Program-made: the position numbers and the translations under genes
NCBI GenBank assembly: GCA_015057305.1
Contig: SVES01000028.1
Location: 1-45,729, forward strand
Direction: 5' to 3'
Length of the DNA: 45,729 bases
Origin: Pseudobutyrivibrio ruminis
Lineage (GTDB): Bacteria > Bacillota > Clostridia > Lachnospirales > Lachnospiraceae
Part shown: positions 16,573-25,573 of the stretch, piece by piece
Layout of the letters: each line of letters opens with the position of its first letter
How positions within the stretch are numbered: position 1 is the first letter of the stretch
The notes under the pieces: generated by a model
Seen by the model: the letters and a program-made list of their open reading frames with translations, nothing else
Databases searched by the model: none
Told to the model about the DNA's origin: nothing

Positions 16573-19560
16573 CTAAAATGTGTGGATTTTATGGTCTCCA
16601 CTGACAACCACGAAAAACATATTGTTAGGTAGCTCCTCCAATGTAACTACATGAGTTCCCTTTTCATCGGTATACTCTGCTACCACTTCCATACGCTCTA
16701 CTCTGTTTGCTCCGCTTACTGAATTAAGCTTCATAAATATCTGCTTTCGTCTTGGCAAAACTCCAATGTTCCAGCCCATGTGGCTTTCAGACGAAATAGG
16801 ATTTAGATATTCTTTAAGTACCCGCTTCATTTCCTCCATAACAATGAAGCTGTCCTCTGTTAAATCACGTCTAATCCATGCATCTACCGTTACCTTTACC
16901 TTTAGTGGTTCCACAACATAAATATCATCTTCTGCTATGGTAAGCTCGCTATTTTCAACCACATATCTTTTTATGCTAGGTGCCAGCCTTTGGAAGGTAA
17001 GTGAGTTTTTCTCAAAATCCTTCATAAGTACGATAATATTAAGTCGATTCTCACTTTTTCTTAGGTACTGATCTACGCCACTCACAACAGACACATGCTC
17101 TATATTATTAGACATGGCAGATATGTCTCTAACATAATCTGCCGTGGATACCAATCTTCCACTATTACTAAGAAGATTTGCTCCATGCTTAAGTGCATTC
17201 TGAAAGCTTTCGATATTATTTCCTCCAGAAGCTGGAATAGGATTTGTTATATCTCCAACAAATTCCAAATACTCAATGGATTGGTCTATTGCCCCTTCAC
17301 CTACATTTCCTTTTTCACCATCACAGCTTCTTACGTATACAACAAAGGCTGGACCGTCCATATATGTAGGAGTCTTGGTATATAAACCATCCCCAAAGTA
17401 AACACGTCTGGTAACCCTATTCAGGATATAGTGTCTATCCTCCTTGGTAGAAAACTCCAAGGAATCCACTTCATCCCACTTTACATAGAAATTCTGAATA
17501 GCTCCCAGTATATCTACATCAGCTCTAACTCTATCTGGGCTTGTTTTCATAAGCTCTTGCATCTGTTCAGCAGTCAGGACATTTCGCTCATTTACCCACA
17601 AATCCACATCCAATATGTTGTTGCCCTCTATAGGAAATGACATATTTGGTGTGATTTCATCCAGATAAAATACCTGCTCCTCCTGAGAATCCACATTTAA
17701 TACTTCGACAGCATTTATTTTAAACTGCTCAATAATCGGAGGGATAACTTCGTGGTTGCTTTGCTTTGCAGCAACTATTCTAATCCAATAGCCCTCTCGT
17801 CCCTCTAGTGTGTGCTTAACAATATCCTCTGGTGGTAAAAATCTTAGCACTCCGTTTTGAGAAAGATTGTGGGTGCCATCCTCTATCTGAATTTGCTTAA
17901 AGCCATCACGGGCCAGATACTCCATAGCAAAAGGCTGACATGGAACCGAAGTACCAGCTGATAGCCCTACAAACAAGCCTATTGGGCCATTTACTAAAGG
18001 TCTATCCAGACATAGATACAAGGCATCCTCTTTGTATGGACTAGGGTGGAACAAATCCACGCTTTCATCTGTGGCTACTGCGTTGCTAACATCCGTTGTC
18101 TTGCTGCCAGAAATTAGCATTACCTCTTTTGGCTTATAGGTCTCGTTATTGTAGCTGTAGGAGCATTTAAGATTCTTAAATATTGGATAGTGATGCACAG
18201 CTGGTATCATGTAGCAGTTATAGGATTGAATCAACTGGATTCTAATATAGTGTCCCTGTCTGCCAGACACATCCACTGACTGCCAATCTGCAGGGCACTC
18301 AAAGGTAAACTTCATATGCCCTTCACTGCCCTTGGCAAACATTCTTATATCAAAGCCATCTATTTCCAATCGTCTCCAAGAGCTACCATTGTAGTAGCAC
18401 ATGGTCACTTCATCAGGATATACATCCGGTCCTAATTCATCAGCCTGGTTCCTAGGCTTTCTCTTGATTATCTTTAGGCTTTCATCAAGCTCTTTTTGAC
18501 TTATGCTGATATTATTAGTTCCAAATTGCAAATCAAATTCCATGGTAATCTGGGATTCTTGCTTGATAAAATAGTTTTCCAGATTTATATAGCACTCATT
18601 AAACAAATCCAGCTTGTCCGAAAATGGTGCAAAATTATTTTCTTTAAAGGACTCTTCTTCATTACCAACAAAATCCATTTGCCTGAAAGAACCATTAGAA
18701 GATATAGCCATTTTGTCTATACTAATAGTCTCAATAATCGGCTCGTTGGCAAGTATTTTTAGCTTGGTTGGCTCTTGAGGTATTAACTCTACTTCCTCAT
18801 TTTCCAGCTCCTGGTACTGTGGGGCTATGCAGCTAAAATCCTTTTGTAGAATCACCCCAGTAGAGGTGACCTGATAATCAGATACTGGCATATAGCCATT
18901 AGGTCCCTTAAACAAAAATGAAAATTTACCATCTCTCATTTTAGATAGAAGTGACTCATTGCCAGTTAAATCTATTCTTATATCCTCACCCTCAACATCA
19001 AAAATAAAAGGATGAGAAATGACTACACTGTCCTCTCCCTCTGCCTCCATATTTCTAAAATCAAACAGTGGAAATGGCTCAAAGAAAAATTCTTCCGCTG
19101 CTTCATCTGCAAATTTATAAACCCTTCCATCACTTCTTCTAGTCAAAAATCCTCCTATAAACTTGGAATTTGACACATATAATGGAGCTGTAGTTTCAAA
19201 AACAATTCTGTCCTCCGATTCTGTAGATAAAAGCTTGGTACGACTTGGAATAAATGTGCCTTCCATTGTGTCTGCAATCAAATCTATAAATACCACTGAA
19301 CCAGAAGGCTGTGCTGGCATCAAGGATAAACCAAGAAGATTTACAAGCTGGGCATGGTATTTAGGCAGTAAATGGTTGAAATGCTTGATATTACGCATTG
19401 TCTGCTCTGCAAACAAAAGCGCTATAGTAGAGCCTATGTCGGGATTTTCAGTGTCAAAATGCCACTGTGGAACATAGGATTTTGCAAGCTCTTCTATTCG
19501 CTTTTTTATATCTTCTTCTGTTCTGTTATCTAGCTTGATTGAAAAAGAATCATTTGCCAT
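16573..19560 (-). CDS. Large baseplate wedge protein, gp6/J-like (Afp11 position)
   Basis: At 995 residues it is the largest structural gene. The N-terminus has the family pattern of large CIS wedge proteins (WHFDTENPDIGSTIALLFAE at about 34-53, then NHLLPKYHAQLVNLLGLSL). The C-terminal third holds a baseplate-J-like stretch with NPIPASGGNNIESFQNALKH and GRLVSTADYVRDISAM. The central part is beta-rich and probably carries inserted domains. It follows gp25 directly, the usual order in CIS loci. The GAGGAG site overlaps the gp25 stop and is about 12 bases from the ATG, a little long, so translation may be coupled to gp25. Confidence 0.85.
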   Translation of the reverse strand: MANDSFSIKLDNRTEEDIKKRIEELAKSYVPQWHFDTENPDIGSTIALLFAEQTMRNIKHFNHLLPKYHAQLVNLLGLSLMPAQPSGSVVFIDLIADTMEGTFIPSRTKLLSTESEDRIVFETTAPLYVSNSKFIGGFLTRRSDGRVYKFADEAAEEFFFEPFPLFDFRNMEAEGEDSVVISHPFIFDVEGEDIRIDLTGNESLLSKMRDGKFSFLFKGPNGYMPVSDYQVTSTGVILQKDFSCIAPQYQELENEEVELIPQEPTKLKILANEPIIETISIDKMAISSNGSFRQMDFVGNEEESFKENNFAPFSDKLDLFNECYINLENYFIKQESQITMEFDLQFGTNNISISQKELDESLKIIKRKPRNQADELGPDVYPDEVTMCYYNGSSWRRLEIDGFDIRMFAKGSEGHMKFTFECPADWQSVDVSGRQGHYIRIQLIQSYNCYMIPAVHHYPIFKNLKCSYSYNNETYKPKEVMLISGSKTTDVSNAVATDESVDLFHPSPYKEDALYLCLDRPLVNGPIGLFVGLSAGTSVPCQPFAMEYLARDGFKQIQIEDGTHNLSQNGVLRFLPPEDIVKHTLEGREGYWIRIVAAKQSNHEVIPPIIEQFKINAVEVLNVDSQEEQVFYLDEITPNMSFPIEGNNILDVDLWVNERNVLTAEQMQELMKTSPDRVRADVDILGAIQNFYVKWDEVDSLEFSTKEDRHYILNRVTRRVYFGDGLYTKTPTYMDGPAFVVYVRSCDGEKGNVGEGAIDQSIEYLEFVGDITNPIPASGGNNIESFQNALKHGANLLSNSGRLVSTADYVRDISAMSNNIEHVSVVSGVDQYLRKSENRLNIIVLMKDFEKNSLTFQRLAPSIKRYVVENSELTIAEDDIYVVEPLKVKVTVDAWIRRDLTEDSFIVMEEMKRVLKEYLNPISSESHMGWNIGVLPRRKQIFMKLNSVSGANRVERMEVVAEYTDEKGTHVVTLEELPNNMFFVVVSGDHKIHTF

Positions 19561-19569
19561 AAACTATTA

Positions 19570-19992
19570 TTACTCCTCTGCCACTTCTTCTAGAGAACTA
19601 TCATTATTTAGATAGAAAGGAAATACAAAATTATCAACAAAATCACTACCTACCAGATAGTAATTTAAATTTATAATCAAGGCTCCTTCCTTACTCTGAG
19701 CATCTACGCTTATATCAACATCAGATATTCTTGATTCCTGCTCTAAAATTGTGTTTTTTAAATCAGATGTAAAAATATTGAGCATTGTAAGTGATGTATC
19801 CATAAATGTATAGTTCATCATTTTGGTGCCGAAATCTGGATTCATAAGCCTTTCCCCAACTGAGGTCATAAGAATCAGATACAGGGATTCTCTGACGCTG
19901 TCTCTTCCTGATGAAACTACAAATCTGCCAGTTGCCGGATCCACCTGAGGTGGAAACTTCATCGACTGACCTAAATTTGAAAACATATCCAT
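19570..19992 (-). CDS. Baseplate wedge protein, gp25-like
   Basis: The 140-residue protein is of the GPW/gp25 family, which in phages, T6SS (TssE) and eCIS (Afp9) initiates sheath assembly at the baseplate. The diagnostic segment is TSVGERLMNPDFGTKMMNY (about 43-61), preceded by the typical SVRESLYLILM. Position between the spike gene and the wedge genes is canonical. The acidic tail SSLEEVAEE ends the protein. AGAGG lies nine bases before the ATG. Confidence 0.93.
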   Translation of the reverse strand: MDMFSNLGQSMKFPPQVDPATGRFVVSSGRDSVRESLYLILMTSVGERLMNPDFGTKMMNYTFMDTSLTMLNIFTSDLKNTILEQESRISDVDISVDAQSKEGALIINLNYYLVGSDFVDNFVFPFYLNNDSSLEEVAEE

Positions 19993-20005
19993 AGCCTATA
20001 CCTCT

Positions 20006-20818
20006 TTAACCCATTGATATCATATTTCCGCCAATCTTTGTGGCACCTGAGCTGCTAAGCTCTACATTAGAATTTCCTTCTATTTTAACCTTGGCACCGC
20101 CAATACTTACATTCATATCTGATTTTAATTCGGCACCATTGGCTGCCTCCACTAAAAGCTTGTTTGTTTTTAGAGTAACCTTACCGCTATCACCATTCAT
20201 TATGAGAGATATATTATCTCCCACCTGTACGGTAAGATTTTTTGCCGCCTTGATTATCATTTTTCCGTTTTCCGTTTTCATGACAATCTGATTTTCTTTT
20301 TCTTTATCTGAAAGATATACTTCCTTCTTTTCATTATCCATGTGAAACTCAAAGGCATCTGTGGCTGTCTTTAGGGTTATGGCATCCTTTGCTCCATCCC
20401 CCTTGTCATTATCAAAAAATTCAAGGGTGCTTCCGTTCTTTGTAGTTATCCTCTTGTATTTGTTTTTTGAATCCCTTGCCTTAGTGTAAAAGCTATCATT
20501 GTCCTTTGGCACACAGCCGATAACATAAGGCTTATCAATAATTCCATGGTCAAATACCAGCATTACCTGATCTCCCACCTCCGGTAGGAAATATGTGCCC
20601 CATTTAGAGCCAGAAGACATCTGGACCATCTTGGCCCATTTCAGTTCATTGGCCTCCTTGTCACGCATAGGAATACTCACGCATACCTTACCAGGATGGT
20701 CTTTATCATAATTGCTTACTACAAGACCAAGCACCACACCCCATATGCGATTATCCCCAGTTTCTGTTTTTAGTATCTGTCTGTTTGTAATATCATCAAT
20801 TACATCATATAAGCCCAT
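20006..20818 (-). CDS. Spike protein, gp5/baseplate V-like (OB fold plus beta-helix)
   Basis: The 270-residue protein has an N-terminal OB-fold (about 25-115) of baseplate-assembly protein V type. It includes KVCVSIPMRDKEANELKWAK and the region ending in GDQVMLVFDHGIIDKPYVIG. The C-terminal 130 residues are short beta-repeats rich in G, K and N, expected to form the trimeric needle (for example KMIIKAAKNLTVQVGDN). It corresponds to the C-terminal half of VgrG/Afp8. The N-terminal half is the separate gene upstream, so the spike is split into two proteins here. The PAAR-like tip is encoded elsewhere in the operon. AAGGAGAAG precedes the ATG. Confidence 0.9.
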   Translation of the reverse strand: MGLYDVIDDITNRQILKTETGDNRIWGVVLGLVVSNYDKDHPGKVCVSIPMRDKEANELKWAKMVQMSSGSKWGTYFLPEVGDQVMLVFDHGIIDKPYVIGCVPKDNDSFYTKARDSKNKYKRITTKNGSTLEFFDNDKGDGAKDAITLKTATDAFEFHMDNEKKEVYLSDKEKENQIVMKTENGKMIIKAAKNLTVQVGDNISLIMNGDSGKVTLKTNKLLVEAANGAELKSDMNVSIGGAKVKIEGNSNVELSSSGATKIGGNMISMG

Positions 20819-20835
20819 ATGCTTCTCCTTTTGCT

Positions 20836-21969
20836 TTAAGGAATACTTGCCGCCTGTCCTACTATATCTGTTAAATATCCATCTGTTTTATTTAGTCTAT
20901 GATGAATACTGTATATATAGAATTTATTTGTAACCGGAGCTCCCATATCCTCCAGCTTTATAAATGCACCTGGAATCAAATCTGGAATTCCTATTGTGGT
21001 TCCTCTAAATGTTCCAAATCTGTAGGAAACTGTTTCCTTTAAAGATTTTACTCTGTTTGTAGCATCACTATCTGATTTTATGGTAGGGTCTATATATATC
21101 TTTTCGCTTCCTTTTATAAAACCAGCTGCCTTACTGCCAAGAGATATTTTGTTATTTAGCTTGGTATTTGCGGAAATCACTTTTCCCTTGCCATCATCCA
21201 TTCCTCTGGCCTCGATTGTTTCGGAAAGTCCAGTGATATCATATTCCACCTCGCAATTAAATAATCCCTTGTTTGGATTAAGATTAATCTCTACAGAGCT
21301 ATCACATTTTGCTGGTCTAAAATATACATTTCCTCCCACCGTAAAAAATTCGTAATTAAATTTTTTTGCGGCCTTTACTACAAATTCATAATCTGACTCT
21401 GCCACCATTTCGATATTAGGGTTTTTGTTTGGTGTACCTGGGGGCGGAGTGTCTGGGGTGTCGGTTATATATAGCTTTTCGATAATTCCTGCTGATTGCA
21501 GCTTGCTATAGACAGTCTTTTGAAGGATTTCTTTTACAGCTGCAGAATATGACTTTGCCTTTAGCTGCTTGGAATAGCTGCCAGCCATCATAAGCCCCTT
21601 TATATCCATTCCAGTAACTGTAATGTGAGGCGCCCCTCCTGCCTCATAGGCAAATGTTACCTTAGTTATAACCCCAGTAAATACTTCCCTTACTTTAGCT
21701 GCGTAACCCAAATATATTTTTAATGTTGCCCCAATTACAACATTTTTTGCAACACTCTCGTATTCAAATCTGGCTTGTAATCTATCAAACACGCTATACA
21801 TATCAAAGGTAGCTATTGATGCCTCAAAGCCTGATGATATTTCCACATCAATATTATTTACAACTATTGGATTTTTTCCTATATCCTTGCCATTAAGTTC
21901 TATAATAGCCTTTGGTTCAACAAAGCCATCATAGTCTTTAAATAAGTCTCCATATATAAGTTTATCCAT
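20836..21969 (-). CDS. Baseplate hub, gp27/late control D-like
   Basis: The 377-residue protein matches the gp27/gpD hub family, equivalent to the N-terminal half of VgrG. The beta-barrel signatures are seen in VNNIDVEISSGFEASIATFD and in the internal FVVKAAKKFNYEFFTVGGNV (about 190-209), where the second barrel begins. It sits as a trimer between the inner tube and the spike. The next gene encodes the gp5-like spike, so gp27 and gp5 functions are separate as in phage T4, not fused as in Afp8. GGGGGAT is the ribosome site. Confidence 0.87.
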   Translation of the reverse strand: MDKLIYGDLFKDYDGFVEPKAIIELNGKDIGKNPIVVNNIDVEISSGFEASIATFDMYSVFDRLQARFEYESVAKNVVIGATLKIYLGYAAKVREVFTGVITKVTFAYEAGGAPHITVTGMDIKGLMMAGSYSKQLKAKSYSAAVKEILQKTVYSKLQSAGIIEKLYITDTPDTPPPGTPNKNPNIEMVAESDYEFVVKAAKKFNYEFFTVGGNVYFRPAKCDSSVEINLNPNKGLFNCEVEYDITGLSETIEARGMDDGKGKVISANTKLNNKISLGSKAAGFIKGSEKIYIDPTIKSDSDATNRVKSLKETVSYRFGTFRGTTIGIPDLIPGAFIKLEDMGAPVTNKFYIYSIHHRLNKTDGYLTDIVGQAASIP

Positions 21970-21980
21970 TTATCCCCCAC

Positions 21981-22829
21981 TCATTTCAAGTTTAAAAGGT
22001 TATTAAAATCTTTGATGCCTTCAACATTCTCAGATTTGGAAGAACCCCTTCCAAATCTAAGATTCATTTGGCTTCCTTTTCCAAAGAAACTATTGTAAAC
22101 GTCTTTCCAATAGGAATTGGATTTAGAAAAAACATCCACTTTCTCATCTTTTCCTAATTTACCACATTGTCGTATGCTGATATTAACTTTTGCACGAATA
22201 GGTTTACCATCCACATCAAACATTTGGTATTCTGCGTCAACCGACTCTAATACTCCATAAAAGACCATGCGTCCCCATGCAAATATTAAATACTGTGTTT
22301 CTACAGAATTACACAAGGAACACAAGCCATCCACGATTGGAGCAATATTATAGTAATCTTGCCCCTTAAATATATTTACGGCTCCTGACACTGCTGTAGA
22401 AAGATTCACCCCTGTTGTAGCGCTCAAACAAACAGCTGAATCTATAAACATATCAAAATGCAAATCGGTTTGAGCCTCAACGTTGTACTGAGCAATATTT
22501 GCACCTATATCTCCAGTTACAGAGTGTTGCTGTTGAATTGAACCGTTTCTTGCAACATAACGCAATGAATTAGGATTAAATTCCACCTCAAGCCAGTAAT
22601 AGGTTAAGGCTGTGTCAAAAACCAGCTCATCTTGTATGGCAGATGCACTTATACCATTTTTTAGCCCCATAAGCTTTCGCATAACTGCACTCTGGGCAGC
22701 ATCTGCTGCTTTTTTTGCTTTCATTTCAGCGGTCATTGCTGCATTTACAGCTGACACACCATCCAAGTTGGAAAATTCTTTTAATGGAAATCCTATTAAT
22801 GCTCTATTAAAGCCACTAAGAAAACTCAT
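21981..22829 (-). CDS. CIS hub/tube-adaptor protein (Afp7-like, no LysM), copy 2
   Basis: The 282-residue protein resembles the N-terminal domain of Afp7/Pvc7 (CIS tube-protein family): FNPNSLRYVARN at about 87-98, the LHFDMFIDS strand, then a conserved end with LIFAWGRMVFYGVLESVDAEYQMFDVDGKPI (split over about 188-218). Afp7 caps the hub where tube meets spike and usually adds a LysM domain; none is visible here. The gene upstream encodes a second protein of the same type, so two different hub adaptors are made. An Ala/Lys-rich helix (about 30-65) lies near the N-terminus. AGAGGAAC precedes the ATG. Confidence 0.75.
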   Translation of the reverse strand: MSFLSGFNRALIGFPLKEFSNLDGVSAVNAAMTAEMKAKKAADAAQSAVMRKLMGLKNGISASAIQDELVFDTALTYYWLEVEFNPNSLRYVARNGSIQQQHSVTGDIGANIAQYNVEAQTDLHFDMFIDSAVCLSATTGVNLSTAVSGAVNIFKGQDYYNIAPIVDGLCSLCNSVETQYLIFAWGRMVFYGVLESVDAEYQMFDVDGKPIRAKVNISIRQCGKLGKDEKVDVFSKSNSYWKDVYNSFFGKGSQMNLRFGRGSSKSENVEGIKDFNNLLNLK

Positions 22830-22850
22830 ATGTTCCTCTTTTCTTTAACC

Positions 22851-23768
22851 CTAAAACGGAAGATTCAATACATTTCCCAGGTTTGCTCCCTCGCCCCATT
22901 TACTAAGACTAGTCTTATCTGCTTTTTCAAAAACACTATACTTATCTTCCCACTGTCTTCTAAATCCAGCCGCAGAGCTTTTTTCTACAGTGAGTATTTG
23001 AAGGTTTATTACTGCTCTACATGGATCCCCATTTCTATGAAACATTGTATAGGTGGCCTGAGCTGAAAGAATTGAGCCAATATATGACATCTTACTTCCC
23101 CAATAAAATCCTACTGTTCTAGTATTAGGGTTCCTTAACAGTGAAAGTATTGCTTCTGTTTCTTCCTTAACCGTACATTTAGTATTTGTAAACATATCCA
23201 GTAAATTTTGACCTACATTTGACAAGTTACCAAAATTTACTGTATCAGATGCAAATGCACTGGTGTTGTCCTCTTCATCAATAATGATAGGTATGTTTAC
23301 CGTAATACGTGGAGGTACTTCACTATATCCATAACTGCTTGAATTTCCTTCTTTTCCCTTTTCAGCTGCTGCACCAGAAACAAATGCCAACTTACTACCT
23401 AGTGCATTAACCTGAACGGTCTTAGGATTGAACTGAACTTTTATTCTCTTTATTTGGATGTCTTTAGCGGCCTTACTTAAATCATCAATTGCAGCTTTTT
23501 GGAATAACTTACTCAGTACCGCTACGATTGCGCTGGCATATTGTGCATAAACCTTCACTTGTTCTGCTAAAGCCTCCAAATCAACCATACTTGAAAGATC
23601 AATTTCTACTGGCGGTTTCTTTGCAGCCAATTTAGCAGCTTCTGCTGTTTTTATTGGTCTATTTGCACCTGTATCAAATACTACAAGATATGCATGCTCT
23701 ATATTTCCTACAGCAGAATTTAATACGTTGGCTGATAAATCTGAAAATGCCCCCAAACTACTACCCAT
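22851..23768 (-). CDS. CIS hub/tube-adaptor protein (Afp7-like, no LysM), copy 1
   Basis: The 305-residue protein has the same CIS tube-protein core as its downstream neighbour: KVQFNPKTVQVNALGSKL (about 109-126), RITVNIPIIIDEED, then VGFYWGSKMSYIGSILSAQ and FHRNGDPCRAVINLQIL. It begins with a helical region (about 40-105). Sequence identity to the second copy is low, so the pair is an old duplication or two separately recruited members. Stop-start spacing to the coiled-coil gene upstream is two bases, indicating coupled translation. Expected location is the top of the baseplate hub. Confidence 0.75.
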   Translation of the reverse strand: MGSSLGAFSDLSANVLNSAVGNIEHAYLVVFDTGANRPIKTAEAAKLAAKKPPVEIDLSSMVDLEALAEQVKVYAQYASAIVAVLSKLFQKAAIDDLSKAAKDIQIKRIKVQFNPKTVQVNALGSKLAFVSGAAAEKGKEGNSSSYGYSEVPPRITVNIPIIIDEEDNTSAFASDTVNFGNLSNVGQNLLDMFTNTKCTVKEETEAILSLLRNPNTRTVGFYWGSKMSYIGSILSAQATYTMFHRNGDPCRAVINLQILTVEKSSAAGFRRQWEDKYSVFEKADKTSLSKWGEGANLGNVLNLPF

Positions 23769-23770
23769 AA

Positions 23771-25573
23771 TTAATACCCTCTACGCTTTCTTTCAGTGTC
23801 TAGCTTTTGTTCTAGTTTTCTGAATACCTGGTTGGAAATGGAATCCACCTGCCCTTTGATATTTCTATCCACCATTTCCATTACATTGTTTTGAATGTTT
23901 CTTACCACTTCTTCATTATCAGTTTGGTTTATCACTTCCGTATGATTGGTTTCTGTGGTATTAACATTCTGCGTCACTTCTACAAGTCTGTTGTCTATAT
24001 AATTTCTTTGCTGTCTGATTTCATCTAATATATCTTCCGATATTGTCTGTTCCTCTGACTTATGAACCAAAGTCAAGGTTCTTTGCTCAGTTTCTATATT
24101 TCTTGCAACCTGTTCCACCTGCTTTGTATGTTCAGTAACATTTCTAACTACCTCCTGCTGATGTGATATAGCTTCCAGCTCTGAGATATCACCTGGTCTG
24201 CCATTTTCAGCAAGGTGTACTAATAATTCTCTTGTAAATGGATCTGCAACCTGATTTACAATAACCTCCTTAATCTGGTCGTATACAGTGGCCTGCAAAG
24301 TATTGTCAGGCATATTTGCTATTATCTCCCCAGAAAGCTCTGGATGCTCCAGTAAAATCTGGCTTGTATAATATGTATTTTTTCTATCAGGCACAGGATT
24401 TGTAGCCTGATTATTTATTACAATCTGTTGCTCAAGAGCCCTGATTTGTTCCAGCTTTTGCTGGTTTCTAATATTGATTTCATTTAATGCTTCCTTTTGT
24501 AGATTCTCAATATTTTCTGTCTTGTATACCAGCTCATCAGTTTCCTTTGTAATGCTTTCCTGTATTTGCTTGCTATAATCGTTTCTTTCTATAATATGGA
24601 ATGTACTTAAAGTTCTATCAGTAAAGAATCTGTTTAGTGTATTTTCTGCCGATTGATTGTAAGCATTTTTAAGCTGATACCACTGCTCATCTCTTATGTA
24701 CTTATCACCAGCTCTAAGGCTCATTACATTTTCAATAAGGTTCATAATGATTGATGCATTGACAGATGAAAGTATGTCTCCATTTTCTGTAACTTCAACC
24801 ACATCATCACCTTCGTTTAACTGTTCCCAACGATGCACCAGATAATTTCTAGTGTCTCCAGCAAAGGTGTGGAATATTGAATTAAGTGTCAGCTCCCTTG
24901 ATTCATTTTTCTGCTCTGCCAGATGAAATTCCGCCTGACGGATTATAGCTGGCATATCTGGATTAGCCTTTAGTAGCTCTGTTACCTCTTTGTAAATTTC
25001 CTTGCTGTGGAGCCTGTCGAATACCTTTTCATACAGCTCCTTTTCCTGGCGGCTTGGTAGAACTTCCTTCTTACTGTTTTTTCTTTTTTTAGGTATGCGA
25101 TTATTTTCTGTAACAATGCGCTCCATCATCTTCTGGAAGGCTACAGGGTTGCTTTCATTAATCCTTATATAATTGATGGTTTCATCCATCTGCTCTTTTA
25201 TTTCTTTTACCTGCTTAATGAAATTGCTGGTATTTTCTACACCAAGCTTTCTTAATACATTTTCTACGTAAACCTTATCCTGGTATGTAAAATGATGACT
25301 ATCGCTGTAGTAAAGTCGATTAATCATTTCATTTAGCATTTCCACCTTTATATTCTTGTTTGAATGAATATTTGTATTATTAGTAAGCGTAGTCATACCA
25401 AAATCTTCCAGATAGACCTCTGGTGGTTCCGATACTAAATGTACCAGTTCTTCCTTTTCCATTCGCACATTCATGCTACCATAATTTGTGCGAATCCTTT
25501 CTGAAAAACCGCTATAGAAAGGTGTTAAAGGCTTCAATTTTCTCATTGAATCAGCAGATTTGATTTTAAGCAT
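23771..25573 (-). CDS. Coiled-coil protein, candidate tape measure or assembly factor
   Basis: No family is recognised. The 600 residues are charged and Gln/Asn/Glu-rich, almost wholly helical by composition. Likely coiled coils lie at about 105-150, 340-400 (LQKEALNEINIRNQQKLEQI) and 470-600. No signal peptide or membrane segment is present. The ATG overlaps the preceding stop by one base (TAATG), so it is translationally coupled to the repeat-tailed tube protein. No other gene in the operon looks like a tape measure, and length and helicity would fit one, but the usual hydrophobic segments are absent. A chaperone for hub assembly is the alternative. Confidence 0.6.
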   Translation of the reverse strand: MLKIKSADSMRKLKPLTPFYSGFSERIRTNYGSMNVRMEKEELVHLVSEPPEVYLEDFGMTTLTNNTNIHSNKNIKVEMLNEMINRLYYSDSHHFTYQDKVYVENVLRKLGVENTSNFIKQVKEIKEQMDETINYIRINESNPVAFQKMMERIVTENNRIPKKRKNSKKEVLPSRQEKELYEKVFDRLHSKEIYKEVTELLKANPDMPAIIRQAEFHLAEQKNESRELTLNSIFHTFAGDTRNYLVHRWEQLNEGDDVVEVTENGDILSSVNASIIMNLIENVMSLRAGDKYIRDEQWYQLKNAYNQSAENTLNRFFTDRTLSTFHIIERNDYSKQIQESITKETDELVYKTENIENLQKEALNEINIRNQQKLEQIRALEQQIVINNQATNPVPDRKNTYYTSQILLEHPELSGEIIANMPDNTLQATVYDQIKEVIVNQVADPFTRELLVHLAENGRPGDISELEAISHQQEVVRNVTEHTKQVEQVARNIETEQRTLTLVHKSEEQTISEDILDEIRQQRNYIDNRLVEVTQNVNTTETNHTEVINQTDNEEVVRNIQNNVMEMVDRNIKGQVDSISNQVFRKLEQKLDTERKRRGY

